DNA of 64,000 nt. Source: Streptacidiphilus sp. PB12-B1b. GTDB taxonomy: Bacteria; Actinomycetota; Actinomycetes; Streptomycetales; Streptomycetaceae. A program made the position numbers and the translations under genes. Under the pieces are notes generated by a model that worked only from the letters and a program-made list of their open reading frames with translations, ran no database searches and was not told the origin of the DNA. This document shows positions 1-8,934 of this stretch, piece after piece. Numbering within the stretch: position 1 is the first letter of the stretch; every line of letters begins with the position of its first letter. The stretch is from contig NZ_CP048405.1 of assembly GCF_014084125.1 (NCBI RefSeq), forward strand, positions 6,076,001 to 6,140,000. Direction: 5' to 3'.

Positions 1-127
1 CCTGCGGGAGTGCGGGGTCGGTGAGCGGGGGCACGGCGACAGCCTCTCGGTCGGTGTCGGGGCGGTGTCGTTCGGTGGCGCTGGGCGGCGGGCGCTCTGC
101 GCCCGGGCCGGTGGCGTCGGCGGCCGG

Positions 128-1282
128 TCAGTCGGTCCAGTCGGCCCCGGCGGCGGCCGGGAGCGGGTTGCGGGCGGCCGGGCAGCAGCCGACCGGGCAC
201 AGGTCGTGGCTCGCGCCGAGCGCGCCCAGGGCGCAGCGCGCCGGGTGCTCGCCGCGCTCGGCGGCGGCACGCTCCAGCACCAGGTCGCGGACGGCGGCGG
301 CGAAGCGCGGGTCGGCGCCGACGGTCGCGGCCCGGGCGACCGGCAGGCCCAGCTTCTCGGCCTGCTCCCGGGCCTGTGTGTCGAGGTCGAAGACGACCTC
401 CATGTGGTCGGAGACGAAGCCGATGGGGACCATCACCACCGCCGGGGCGCCCTCGGCGTGCACCGCCTCCAGGTGGTCGCAGATGTCCGGTTCCAGCCAG
501 GGCGTCTGCGGCGAGCCGCTGCGGCTCTGGTAGACCAGCTCCCAGGGCCGGTCGGGGACGCCGGTGGCCTCGGCCACGGCCGCGGCGACCAGCCGGGCGG
601 TCTCCAGGTGCTGGGCCACGTACGCCCCGCCGGGCCGGCCGCGCGCCGGATCGCCGGGGGCGCCCGAGGTATCCGCCAGCGCGTTGGGGATCGAGTGGGT
701 GGTGAAGGCCAGCCGCGCGCCGGCGCGCACGCCCTCGGGAAGCTCCGCCAGGGCGGCGAGGGTGCTGTCGATCATCGGCTGGACGAAGCCGGGGTGGTTG
801 AAGAACGTCCGCAGCTTGTCCAGGCGCAGCCCGGCCGCGCCCGGCGCGCCCTCCTCGCGCAGCTCGGTCAGCGCGGACGCCAGGTTCTCCCGGTACTGGC
901 GGCAGCCGGAGTAGTTGGCGTACGCGCTGGTGGCCAGGGTGAGCACCCGGCGGTGGCCGTCCGCGGCGATCTCGCGCAGCGTGTCGACCAGGTAGGGGGC
1001 CCAGTTCCGGTTCCCCCAGTACACCGGCAGCTCCACGCCGTGGCCGGCGAAGTCCGCGCGCAGCGCCGCCAGCAGCTCCCGGTTCTGCGCGTTGATCGGG
1101 CTGACGCCGCCGAAGAGGAAGTAGTGCTGCCCGACCTCGGCCAGGCGCTCGCGGGGGATGCCGCGCCCCCGGGTGACGTTCTCCAGGAACGGCACCACGT
1201 CCTCGGGGCCCTCCGGGCCGCCGAAGGAGAGCAGCAGCAGGGCATCGTACGGGCGGGCGATCGGGGCATGGGCGGTTGACAT
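128..1282 (-). CDS. hemH: Ferrochelatase (coproporphyrin III type)
   Basis: This 384-residue protein is a ferrochelatase, which inserts ferrous iron into a porphyrin. In actinobacteria the substrate is coproporphyrin III in the coproporphyrin-dependent heme pathway, so the gene is also called cpfC. Family signatures are visible: [14 protein letters not shown] at the N-terminus, the catalytic-His segment TTHSIPNAL, and [14 protein letters not shown] with the conserved Glu. The C-terminal cysteines (CPVGCC with an upstream Cys) fit the [2Fe-2S] ligands of actinobacterial enzymes. The reading frame continues upstream, but the ATG at 1282 begins the conserved protein. It is divergent from the MFS gene, with about 115 bp between them. 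The family call is very secure; the substrate is inferred from the phylum. Confidence 0.95.
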   Translation of the reverse strand: MSTAHAPIARPYDALLLLSFGGPEGPEDVVPFLENVTRGRGIPRERLAEVGQHYFLFGGVSPINAQNRELLAALRADFAGHGVELPVYWGNRNWAPYLVDTLREIAADGHRRVLTLATSAYANYSGCRQYRENLASALTELREEGAPGAAGLRLDKLRTFFNHPGFVQPMIDSTLAALAELPEGVRAGARLAFTTHSIPNALADTSGAPGDPARGRPGGAYVAQHLETARLVAAAVAEATGVPDRPWELVYQSRSGSPQTPWLEPDICDHLEAVHAEGAPAVVMVPIGFVSDHMEVVFDLDTQAREQAEKLGLPVARAATVGADPRFAAAVRDLVLERAAAERGEHPARCALGALGASHDLCPVGCCPAARNPLPAAAGADWTD

Positions 1283-1397
1283 GGGAACGATCCTGCCACC
1301 GCCCGACGCCGGGTCGCGGTACGACCCCCGGGGCGGGGAAATCGGTTGCCGCTGCACGTAAGCTGTGAACGTTCCCAACGTCCCTTACGGAGCACGT

Positions 1398-2633
1398 GTG
1401 CTGTCCACCTACCGCCGAATCTTCGACGCGCCCGGAAGCCTGGCCTTCTCCGCCGCCGGCTTCGTCTCCCGCATGCCGCTGTCGATGATCGGCATCGGCA
1501 TCGTCACCATGCTGTCCACCCTGCGCGGCGACTACGGCCTGGCCGGGGCGGTGTCGGCGACGCTGGCGCTGTCCTCGGCGGTGCTCGGGCCGCAGGTGTC
1601 CCGGCTGGTGGACCGCCACGGGCAGGCCCGGGTGATCCTGCGGGCCACCGGGATCACCGTGGCCGCCATGGGCGTCCTGCTGCTCTGCGCCCACTGGGGC
1701 GCCCCGGACTGGACGCTGTTCGCCTCCGCCTCGGTGGCGGGCTGCATGCCGAGCATGGGCTCGCTGGTCCGGGCCCGCTGGGCGCTGATCTACCGGGGCT
1801 CGCCCACCCTGCACACCGCCTACGCGTTCGAATCGGTGATGGACGAGATCGTCTTCATCATCGGCCCGATCCTGTCGGTGGGGCTGTGCACGGCCGTCTT
1901 CCCCGAGGCCGGGCCGCTGGTGGCGACGGGCTGCCTGGCGGTGGGCGTGGTCCTGTTCGCGGCCCAGCGCCGGACCGAGCCGCCGCTGCACCCGACCGCC
2001 CACCACAGCGGGAGCGGCTCGGCCATCCGCACCCCCGGGCTGTGGGTGCTGGTGCTGACCTTCGTCGGGGTCGGCGCGGTCTTCGGCTCGGTGGACGTGG
2101 TGACCGTCGCCTTCGCCGACCACCTGCACCACAAGGCGCTGTCCAGCATCGTGCTGGCGGTCTACGCGCTCGGCTCCTGCGTCGCCGGAATAGTCTTCGG
2201 CGCGCTGCGGCTGCACGGCCCCTTGTCCCGGCGCTTCCTGGTGGGGATCATCTGCATGGCGGTGAGTATGCTGCCCCTCCTATTCGTGAAGAACCTCGTG
2301 GCCCTGGCGGCGGCACTGTTCGTCGCCGGGCTGTCCATCTCCCCGACCATGGTCACCACCATGGGTCTGGTGGAACGGATCGTCCCCGCCTCCAAGCTCA
2401 CCGAGGGGATGACCTGGACCACCACCGGCCTGGCCGTGGGCGTGGCCCTCGGCTCCTCGGCCGGCGGGTGGGTGGTGGACGGCGAGGGCGCGGCAGCCGG
2501 CTTCCGGGTCACGGTCGCCGCCGCCGTCCTCGCCGCCGCCGCGGCGTTCCTCGGGGCACGCCGACTGCGGTCGGCACCGGAACAGGAGCGTGCAGATGTC
2601 GACGACGACCAGTGGCAGCACCAACCCGGCTAG
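1398..2633 (+). CDS. MFS transporter
   Basis: This is a roughly 411-residue integral membrane protein with about twelve hydrophobic segments and no periplasmic domain. It is typical of a short major facilitator superfamily permease, and the substrate cannot be told. The GTG at 1398 is chosen because GGAG (1389-1392) sits five bases upstream. A GTG at 1365 would add eleven residues but has no ribosome site. The gene overlaps the following FAD oxidase by 38 bp, so the two are probably translationally coupled. Internally duplicated Gly/Ala-rich helices and the segment FAFESVMDEIVF-type (around 1828-1860) resemble the actinobacterial MFS proteins that sit beside hemH. Confidence 0.85.
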   Translation: MLSTYRRIFDAPGSLAFSAAGFVSRMPLSMIGIGIVTMLSTLRGDYGLAGAVSATLALSSAVLGPQVSRLVDRHGQARVILRATGITVAAMGVLLLCAHWGAPDWTLFASASVAGCMPSMGSLVRARWALIYRGSPTLHTAYAFESVMDEIVFIIGPILSVGLCTAVFPEAGPLVATGCLAVGVVLFAAQRRTEPPLHPTAHHSGSGSAIRTPGLWVLVLTFVGVGAVFGSVDVVTVAFADHLHHKALSSIVLAVYALGSCVAGIVFGALRLHGPLSRRFLVGIICMAVSMLPLLFVKNLVALAAALFVAGLSISPTMVTTMGLVERIVPASKLTEGMTWTTTGLAVGVALGSSAGGWVVDGEGAAAGFRVTVAAAVLAAAAAFLGARRLRSAPEQERADVDDDQWQHQPG

Positions 2634-3942
2634 CAGCGGGACCGGCAGCCCTGTGTGGACCAACTGGGCGGGCAACCAGAGCGCCCGCCCGCGCCGCAGC
2701 GTCAGCCCCGGCTCGACCGAGGAGCTGTCGGCCGCGATACGCGCGGCGGCCGAGGACGGGCTGCCGGTCAAGGCGGTCGGTTCCGGCCACTCGTTCACCG
2801 CGATCGCGGCCACCGACGGCGTCCTGGTCCGGCCGGACCGGCTGACCGGGATCCGCGAGGTCGACCACCGCGGCGGCACCGTCACGGTCGAGTCCGGGCT
2901 GCCGCTGGAGAGGCTGAACCTGCTGCTCGAGCACGCCGGTCTGGCGCTCACCAACATGGGCGACATCATGGTGCAGACCGTCGCCGGGGCGGTGGGCACC
3001 GGCACGCACGGCACCGGCCGCTCCTCGGCCTCGCTGGCGGCGCAGGTCAGGGCGCTGGAAATCGTCCTGGCCGACGGTACGGTCGCCACCTGCTCGCCGA
3101 CCGAGAACCCGGAGCTGTTCGCCGGCGCCCGGCTGGGCCTCGGCGCGCTCGGCGTGGTCAGCGCGCTCACCTTCGGCGTCGAACCGGCGTTCCAGCTGAC
3201 CGCGCACGAGCAGCCGATGGGCTTCGACGAGGTCACCGGCCGCTTCGAGGAGCTGACGAGCGAGAACGAGCACTTCGAGTTCTACTGGTTCCCGCACACC
3301 GAGGGCTGCAGCACCAAGCGCAACAACCGCAGCCAGGCCCCGCTGGCCCCGCTGACGCCGTTCCGGCACTGGCTGGACGACGAGTTCCTCTCCAACACCG
3401 TCTGGGAGGGCGCCTGCCGGGTCGGGCGGCGCTTCCCCAAGGTCGTCCCCGGGATAGCCAAGATCGCCAGCCGGGCCTGGTCGGAGCGGACCTACACCGA
3501 CGTCTCCTACAAGGTCTTCACCAGCCCGCGCCGGGTGCGCTTCACCGAGATGGAGTACGCGGTGCCGCGCGAGGCCGCGACCACCGTGCTGCGCGAGCTG
3601 AAGTCGCTGGTGGAACGCAACGACTGGCAGATCAGCTTTCCGGTCGAGGTGCGGGTCGCGCCCGCCGACGACCTGTGGCTCTCCACCGCGAGCAGCCGAG
3701 ACACCGCCTACATCGCCGTCCACCTCTACCGGGGCACCCGCGACCAGGGCTACTTCACCGAGGTCGAGAAGATCATGACGGCGCATCAGGGCCGCCCGCA
3801 CTGGGGCAAGCTGCACACCCGGGACGCCGAGTACCTGGCCGCCGCCTACCCGCACTTCGCCGACTTCACCGCGCTGCGGGACAAGGTCGACCCGGAGCGC
3901 CGCTTCGGCAACGACTACCTGCGCCGGGTGCTTGGCGCCTGA
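2596..3942 (+). CDS. FAD-linked D-arabinono-1,4-lactone oxidase family protein
   Basis: This 448-residue flavoprotein of the VAO/ALO family oxidises aldonolactones or polyols using covalently or tightly bound FAD. The N-terminal FAD-binding domain carries KAVGSGHSFT, with the His that is flavinylated in relatives, and TNMGDIMVQTVAGAVGTGTHGTG. The C-terminal ALO domain ends with PHWGKLH, the family's HWxK motif, followed by FGNDYL. The ATG at 2596 is preferred over the GTG at 2590 because GGAG (2585-2588) lies seven bases upstream. Overlap with the MFS gene suggests co-expression, perhaps as uptake plus oxidation of a sugar-like compound, which is an inference. Alternatives are alditol oxidase or L-gulonolactone oxidase. 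Confidence 0.88.
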   Translation: MSTTTSGSTNPASSGTGSPVWTNWAGNQSARPRRSVSPGSTEELSAAIRAAAEDGLPVKAVGSGHSFTAIAATDGVLVRPDRLTGIREVDHRGGTVTVESGLPLERLNLLLEHAGLALTNMGDIMVQTVAGAVGTGTHGTGRSSASLAAQVRALEIVLADGTVATCSPTENPELFAGARLGLGALGVVSALTFGVEPAFQLTAHEQPMGFDEVTGRFEELTSENEHFEFYWFPHTEGCSTKRNNRSQAPLAPLTPFRHWLDDEFLSNTVWEGACRVGRRFPKVVPGIAKIASRAWSERTYTDVSYKVFTSPRRVRFTEMEYAVPREAATTVLRELKSLVERNDWQISFPVEVRVAPADDLWLSTASSRDTAYIAVHLYRGTRDQGYFTEVEKIMTAHQGRPHWGKLHTRDAEYLAAAYPHFADFTALRDKVDPERRFGNDYLRRVLGA

Positions 3943-3987
3943 AGCGCGCTGCGAGCGCCGGTCAGGGCCGCCGGTCAGGGCCGCCGG

Positions 3988-4983
3988 TCAGGGGGCAGCC
4001 GGTGCGGAGGGGGTCTCCGCTCCGTCGCCCGGTGCGCCGGAGCCGCCCGGCTGGGCAGGGTGGCTGTCGCCGGTGTCCGGCGCGGTGCTCGGGGTCGGGG
4101 TGGGCGTGCTGCTCGGGGTCGGGTCGGCGCTGCTGCTCGACTGCCCGCCGGTGGCGCCGCCGGATGCCCCACCCGCGTCCGGTGCTGACGGTTCGCCCGA
4201 TCCGCTCGGCCGGTGGGCCGGGGCGGAGGCCGCGCCGGACGGGCCGGTGGCCGGATCGGTACCGCCCGAGCCGCCGGAGCCGCCGGAGCGGTGCACGGTG
4301 CCGCCGAAGGAGGTGCCGCTGCCCGGCTCGTCCTTGACGATGGCGGCCACCGGCTTGCCCGCGACCAGCTCCACCACCGTGACCGTGCCCATGGCCAGGA
4401 CGAACACCAGAACGGCCATCAGCGCGTAGCTCTTGCGGCTCCGGGGCTTCCAGGTGGTGCGGCCCCGGTAGGTGGCGACCGACTCGTCCCCGGCCGGGGG
4501 TGCGACGGCCGCCATCATCCGGGTGTGCTCGCCGCCGGGGTCGAACGGGTCGAACGGCGCGGTCGAACCGGCGGCGGAACCGGCCCGGGCCGGGCCTGCC
4601 ACGGACGGGCCGGTCGGCGGCGGGCCGGTAGGCGTCGGGCCGGTGGCGGTCAGGCCGGTGGCGGACGGTTCACCCTTGAGCTCCTCGAGGTTCAACTGTC
4701 GGCGGCGGCTGCGCGGACGCTGGCTCGGGATCGCGGACGGGGGCGTCGAGGCCAGGTCGCGCAGCTGTTCGCCGGTCCGTCTGAAGGCGTGCTGGAACAG
4801 CGCGCTGCCGGTGGTGGCACCGGCGCTGACCACGGCCGCACCCAGCAGCGTTCCGTAGACGCCGAGTTCGGAGGCGAGCACCGCGCCGGCCACGGCCGCC
4901 AGCGAACTCGCGGCCACCTGTGTGACGCTCAGGTCCAGGGACCGCCGCTTCGGCGGCCGGTCCGAATGATCCAGATCCTCCAT
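3988..4983 (-). CDS. Ser/Pro/Gly-rich single-pass membrane protein
   Basis: This is a 331-residue protein of unknown function. An N-terminal Ala/Gly-rich hydrophobic stretch (residues about 16-55, glycine-zipper-like) precedes a basic Arg-rich linker. A Pro/Thr/Gly low-complexity region follows, then one clear transmembrane helix (ALMAVLVFVLAMGTVTVVEL) and an extracytoplasmic tail of Ser, Gly, Pro and Thr, including PTPSSTPTPTP. The layout suggests a type II membrane protein with a disordered wall-spanning tail. The ATG at 4983 is supported by a GAGGGG ribosome site; the ATG at 5013 is less likely. It is divergent from sepH across about 530 bp. The same neighbour is found beside sepH in other streptomycetes as far as I recall. 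Confidence 0.75.
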   Translation of the reverse strand: MEDLDHSDRPPKRRSLDLSVTQVAASSLAAVAGAVLASELGVYGTLLGAAVVSAGATTGSALFQHAFRRTGEQLRDLASTPPSAIPSQRPRSRRRQLNLEELKGEPSATGLTATGPTPTGPPPTGPSVAGPARAGSAAGSTAPFDPFDPGGEHTRMMAAVAPPAGDESVATYRGRTTWKPRSRKSYALMAVLVFVLAMGTVTVVELVAGKPVAAIVKDEPGSGTSFGGTVHRSGGSGGSGGTDPATGPSGAASAPAHRPSGSGEPSAPDAGGASGGATGGQSSSSADPTPSSTPTPTPSTAPDTGDSHPAQPGGSGAPGDGAETPSAPAAP

Positions 4984-5512
4984 CAATGCCCCTCGATATA
5001 CGCCTTTCCCCATCTTGCACGAAGAACGACTAATCGAAGAAATGTCTGGTTCCACCCGGCCAGTAGATGTGAAGATGATCACTGTCCGCCGATCGGTCCG
5101 CCGCCATCGGAGTGGCGACCCTTGAGATTCCGGCGGTTCGGGGCAGACTGAGGACGCGAGCCGCCCCACCTGGATGCCACAAATGGAGTACCGTTCGTGG
5201 AGCCTGGCCGCGGGCCGCCTCGGCGTGCCACTCTGTTGGTGGATCTCCTGACGGACTCCACGAAGCGGGTGGGCGCGGTTGAGGTGCTCGTCCCGGGGCG
5301 GCCGCCAGGCGACACGCGACCGGGGCAGGACACGCGGTGCCGAGAGCCGGCAGTGCGCAAAGAGATAACCGTGCCATAACGGTGGGTCGCGGATAAGGGC
5401 CGACACACCGGGTAACTCTGCAATGCTGTGGCCCGTCGCCCGTCGGCAGGCCACACTCGTTACGGGAGCAGCGACGCAGGTGACGTCGGCAGGCACCACC
5501 CGGGAGGTAACC
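4984..5512. other. Divergent intergenic region upstream of sepH
   Basis: These 529 bases separate the membrane-protein gene from sepH. I see no convincing gene. A short rightward frame at 5197-5379 has no ribosome site and Arg/Pro-rich content. A small inverted repeat, ACCGT-N6-ACGGT, lies at 5368-5383. The stretch is less GC-rich than its flanks, as expected for promoters, but I could not assign -35/-10 boxes with confidence. Confidence 0.5.
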
Positions 5513-6697
5513 GTGCCCGAACTGCGTGTCGTGGCTGTCAGCAATGACGGCTCACGACTGGTGCTCAAGGCCGCCGACTCGACGGAATACTTCCTTCCGA
5601 TTGATGAGCGGCTGCGTGCCGCCGTACGCGGCGACCGCCCCAGGCTCGGCCAGATCGACGTCGAGAGCCACCTCCGCCCCCGGGACATCCAGGCGCGGAT
5701 AAGGGCGGGCGCCAGCGCCGAGGAGGTCGCCCAGCTCGCCGGAATCTCCGTGGAACGGGTCCGCCGCTTCGAGGGCCCGGTCCTGGCCGAGCGCGCCTTC
5801 ATGGCCGAGCGCGCCCGCAAGACCACCGTGCGCCGCCAGGGCGAGAGCACCGGACCGCAGCTCGGCGACGCCGTCGCGGAACGGCTGCTGCTGCGCGGCG
5901 CGGAGAAGGACAGCCCGGTCTGGGACTCCTGGCGGCGGGACGACAACACCTGGGAGATCGTGCTGCTGTTCCGCGCCGACGGCCAGCAGCAGCAGGCCCG
6001 TTGGACGTACGATCCGCCGCGCCGGCTGGTGCAGCCGATGGACGACGAGGCGCGGTCGCTGATCGGCGAGACCCCGGAGCGGGTCGGCGAGGAGCCGACC
6101 TTCCCGTTCGTGCCGAGGATCGCCCGGCTGCCCGGAGCCGACCGGGGCATGGGCATGCGCCCGATGGCCCCGGAGCGTCCGCCGGTCGGCCGGATGGGCC
6201 CGGGCGAGCGGCTCGGCGCCGAGCGCCTGGGTGCGGACCGGCTCGGCGCGGAGCGGATGAGCCCGGACCGGCTGAGCCCGGAGCGGATCGGTGCGGAACG
6301 GCTCGGCTCCGAGCGCGGCGGCCCCGAGCGGGCCGTGCCGGAGCGGCTGGCCGAGCCACCGGCGGTGGCCGAGCCGGCCGCGGCCGCTGCCGCCGCCCCG
6401 ACCGCCACCTCGGTCGAGCGCGACCCGCTGACCAGCCTGATGGACGTCGTCCCCTCCCAGCCCGCCGCGCCCAGCGAGGAGCAGACCGTCGAGCCGGAGG
6501 CCCCGGCGGCTGCCGTGGGGGCGGGCTCGGCGTACGCCGACATCCTGATGCCGCGTGCGGCCGCGCCGCACCGGGACCGGCTGATCGGCAGCACCGACCG
6601 GCAGGCCGAGGCCGACGGCGTCCGCCCCGGACGCCGTGCCGCCGTGCCGAGTTGGGACGAGATCGTCTTCGGGACCCGCCGCAAGAAACAGGAGTGA
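5513..6697 (+). CDS. sepH: SepH-type cell division protein (DUF3071)
   Basis: This 394-residue protein matches SepH, which binds FtsZ and stimulates its assembly during actinobacterial septation. The N-terminal DUF3071 domain starts PELRVVAVSNDGSRLVLK and contains a helix-turn-helix-like segment (residues about 66-90, EEVAQLAGISVERVRRFEGP) with DSWRRDDNTWEIVLLF further on. A disordered middle follows. The C-terminus carries the conserved PSWDEIVFGTRRKK peptide. The GTG at 5513 has an excellent ribosome site (GGGAGGTAA, 5502-5510). Residues 230-279 form ten consecutive pentapeptides of the type GAERL/GADRL/SPERI, an odd periodic linker. A strong terminator follows the stop codon. The call is very secure. 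Confidence 0.93.
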   Translation: MPELRVVAVSNDGSRLVLKAADSTEYFLPIDERLRAAVRGDRPRLGQIDVESHLRPRDIQARIRAGASAEEVAQLAGISVERVRRFEGPVLAERAFMAERARKTTVRRQGESTGPQLGDAVAERLLLRGAEKDSPVWDSWRRDDNTWEIVLLFRADGQQQQARWTYDPPRRLVQPMDDEARSLIGETPERVGEEPTFPFVPRIARLPGADRGMGMRPMAPERPPVGRMGPGERLGAERLGADRLGAERMSPDRLSPERIGAERLGSERGGPERAVPERLAEPPAVAEPAAAAAAAPTATSVERDPLTSLMDVVPSQPAAPSEEQTVEPEAPAAAVGAGSAYADILMPRAAAPHRDRLIGSTDRQAEADGVRPGRRAAVPSWDEIVFGTRRKKQE

Positions 6698-6730
6698 CGG
6701 TCCGTCACTCACCCTGTGCGCATCACCAGG

Positions 6731-6766
6731 GCCCGCCCGCCGTCCGACGACGGCGGGCGGGCCTTT
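6731..6766. terminator. Hairpin terminator between convergent sepH and sulfurtransferase
   Basis: A perfect 14-bp stem is formed by 6731-6744 and 6749-6762 with a CGAC loop, followed by CTTTG. It lies between two convergent genes and could serve both strands. Confidence 0.85.
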
Positions 6767-6790
6767 GCTGACGGTGCGTCAATGTTCCTG

Positions 6791-7630
6791 TCAGCCGCGC
6801 TCGGCGCCAGTGGCCACCGGGCGGTCCGGCTGCCCCGACCACTCGCTCCAGGAGCCCGGGTAGAGCGCACCGTCGACACCGGCGAGGTGCAGGGCGAGCA
6901 GTTCATGGGCGGCGGTCACGCCGGAGCCGCAGTAGACGCCGACCTCCGTGCCGGGCTTCACGCCGAGCGCGGCGAAGCGGTCGGCCAGCTGCTGGACCGG
7001 CCGGAAGCGTCCGTCCGGCAGCAGGTTGTCCGTGGTCGGCGCACTGGCCGCGCCCGGGATGTGCCCGGCCCGGGCGTCGATCGGCTCGGTCTCGCCCCGG
7101 TAGCGCTCGCCCGCGCGGGCGTCCAGCAGCACCCCGGTGCGGGCCAACGCGGCGGCGGCGTCCGCGTCCAGGGTGGGCAGCGCGCCCGGCGCCGGGGTGA
7201 AGTCGCCGTGCTCGGCGGGCGGGGCGGCCTGCTCCAGCGGCAGCCCGGCGGCGGCCCAGGCGGCGACCCCGCCGTCCAGCACCCGCACCCGGCGGTGGCC
7301 CGCCCAGCGCAGCAGCCACCAGGCGCGGGCCGCGGCGGCGGAGGTGGCCGCGTCCACGACCACGACCTCGCGGTCGGCCCGCACCCCGGCCCGGCGCAGC
7401 GCCGCGCCGAACACCTCCGGGTCGGGCAGCGGGTGCCTGCCGCGCGGGCCGGGCGCGGCGGCCAGATCGCGGTTCATGTCCACGAAGTGCGCGCCGGGGA
7501 TGTGCCCCTCGGCGTAGTCCTGCTCCCCGGGCGGGCCGCCGAGCTGCCAGCGGACGTCCAGCACGGCGGGCGGGTGCTCGCCGTCGAGCGCGGCGGCGAG
7601 GTCGAGAGCGGTGATCAGCGTGGTGTCCAT
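6791..7630 (-). CDS. sseA: Thiosulfate/3-mercaptopyruvate sulfurtransferase
   Basis: This 279-residue protein has two tandem rhodanese domains. The N-terminal domain (about 1-135) has LDVRWQLGG and lacks the active Cys. The C-terminal domain carries catalytic Cys234 in the loop YCGSGVTA. The CGSGVT loop is the form seen in 3-mercaptopyruvate sulfurtransferases rather than the CRKGVT of thiosulfate sulfurtransferases, so mercaptopyruvate is the likely sulfur donor. The protein is cytoplasmic. It is convergent with sepH and separated from it by a hairpin. The ATG at 7630 gives the normal family length. Confidence 0.9.
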   Translation of the reverse strand: MDTTLITALDLAAALDGEHPPAVLDVRWQLGGPPGEQDYAEGHIPGAHFVDMNRDLAAAPGPRGRHPLPDPEVFGAALRRAGVRADREVVVVDAATSAAAARAWWLLRWAGHRRVRVLDGGVAAWAAAGLPLEQAAPPAEHGDFTPAPGALPTLDADAAAALARTGVLLDARAGERYRGETEPIDARAGHIPGAASAPTTDNLLPDGRFRPVQQLADRFAALGVKPGTEVGVYCGSGVTAAHELLALHLAGVDGALYPGSWSEWSGQPDRPVATGAERG

Positions 7631-7668
7631 GGCGACATTCTGACGGACCGACGCGTCCCGGCGGCGGG

Positions 7669-8838
7669 TCAGCGGCGGACTTCGAGGAGCGGGACCAGCT
7701 GTTCCACCGGGGTCATCGAGCCGTGCAGACCGATCATCGCGGACTCCCCCGGCTCGCGGCGGGAGGCGATCACCGCCATGTCCTCCCGAGCGGCGGCCAC
7801 CACGTCGCCGATCCGCTCGTAGACGCGGTCGTCGACCACCGGTCCGAACCAGCCCTCGGCGATGGCCTGGTCACGGCCGGCGATCCACATCCGGTCGCCC
7901 AGCAGCGCGGTCCAACCGGCCAGCACGTCGGCGGCGGCGCCGGGGGCGGCGTACACGTGCCGGGCCCGGCCCTCGCCGCCGAGCAGGGCGACGCCCGCGC
8001 GCAGCTCGGCGTCCTGGTCGAAGTCGACCCGGTCGCCGGGGGCGATGTCGATCATGCCGTGGTCGGCGGTGATGTAGAGGGCGGAGCGCGGCGGCAGCTG
8101 CTCGGCGAGGCGCTGGGCGAGCCGGTCCACGGCCATCAGCTGCCCGCGCCAGGCGTCGGAGTCCACGCCGTGGCGGTGGCCCATGGCGTCCAGCTCGCTG
8201 TAGTACGTGTAGACCAGCGTCCGTTCGTCCCCGGCCAGCCGCTCCGCCGCCAGGTCCATCCGCTCCTCGCCGGACAGCCGGCCGAGGAAGAGGCCGCCGG
8301 AGAGGGCGACCTCGGTCAGCGGCGTGTACTGGAACTTCGGCGAGGAGACCTGGAAGGTGGCCACGCCGGAGCGGTCGGCGAGCTGGAAGACGGTGGGGTA
8401 GGGCTGCCAGGTGCGCGGGGTGACGTGCGGCTGCCAGCGCAGCTGGTTCATCAGCCGCCGGTCGCCCGGTATCCGCACGGTGTACCCGGCCAGGCCGTGC
8501 GCGCCCGGCGGCAGGCCGGTGCCGACGGAGGCCAGGCTGGTGGCGGTGGTGGCCGGGAACCCGGCGGTCAGCGGGCGGCCGGTGCCCGCGAGCGAAGACT
8601 CCAGCAGCGAGGCGAGGAACGGCGCCTCGTCGGTGTGCGCCCGCAGCAGCTCCCAGCCGAGGCCGTCCACCAGGAAGACGCAGACCCGGTCGGCCGGCGG
8701 CAGCACCAGGCCGGTCGCGGGCAGCCCCTCGACCCCGAGCCCGGTGGCGACGGCGGGCAGCAGGTCGCTGAGCGAGGCACTGCCGTACGCGGGCGCGGGC
8801 GCGGAGGCGGGGTCGAGCGTGGTGGCGGGGGTGGTCAT
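7669..8838 (-). CDS. Alkaline phosphatase superfamily nucleotide pyrophosphatase/phosphodiesterase-like protein
   Basis: This 389-residue protein belongs to the type I phosphodiesterase/nucleotide pyrophosphatase branch of the alkaline phosphatase fold. Visible motifs are VFLVDGLGWE (first metal Asp), GFPATTATSLASVGTG with the nucleophilic Thr, and YTYYSELDAMGHRHG and ITADHGMID, which provide the remaining metal ligands. No signal peptide is seen, so it is probably cytoplasmic. It precedes the sulfurtransferase gene on the same strand with a 38-bp gap and may be in one transcript with the DUF5998 gene. The natural substrate is unknown. The ATG at 8838 is the only sensible start. Confidence 0.87.
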   Translation of the reverse strand: MTTPATTLDPASAPAPAYGSASLSDLLPAVATGLGVEGLPATGLVLPPADRVCVFLVDGLGWELLRAHTDEAPFLASLLESSLAGTGRPLTAGFPATTATSLASVGTGLPPGAHGLAGYTVRIPGDRRLMNQLRWQPHVTPRTWQPYPTVFQLADRSGVATFQVSSPKFQYTPLTEVALSGGLFLGRLSGEERMDLAAERLAGDERTLVYTYYSELDAMGHRHGVDSDAWRGQLMAVDRLAQRLAEQLPPRSALYITADHGMIDIAPGDRVDFDQDAELRAGVALLGGEGRARHVYAAPGAAADVLAGWTALLGDRMWIAGRDQAIAEGWFGPVVDDRVYERIGDVVAAAREDMAVIASRREPGESAMIGLHGSMTPVEQLVPLLEVRR

Positions 8839-8934
8839 CGGCTCTTCTTCACAGGGTTCGCGGAGGCGTGCGGGGCGTTCCAGGGCGTGCGGGGGCGTTC
8901 GTGCGGGCGTCCGGCGGCTGCGGGGCCCGCACGG

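Noticed and set aside
1-127. Search for a gene at the left edge.
   Set aside because: Only Gly/Arg-rich shadow frames are present downstream of hemH; nothing can be supported.
5197-5379. A 60-codon rightward ORF upstream of sepH.
   Set aside because: No ribosome site, Arg/Pro-rich composition and no resemblance to a known family.
3988-6708. A 906-codon leftward frame across the membrane protein and sepH.
   Set aside because: The upstream two-thirds is antisense to sepH. The real gene starts at 4983 with a ribosome site.
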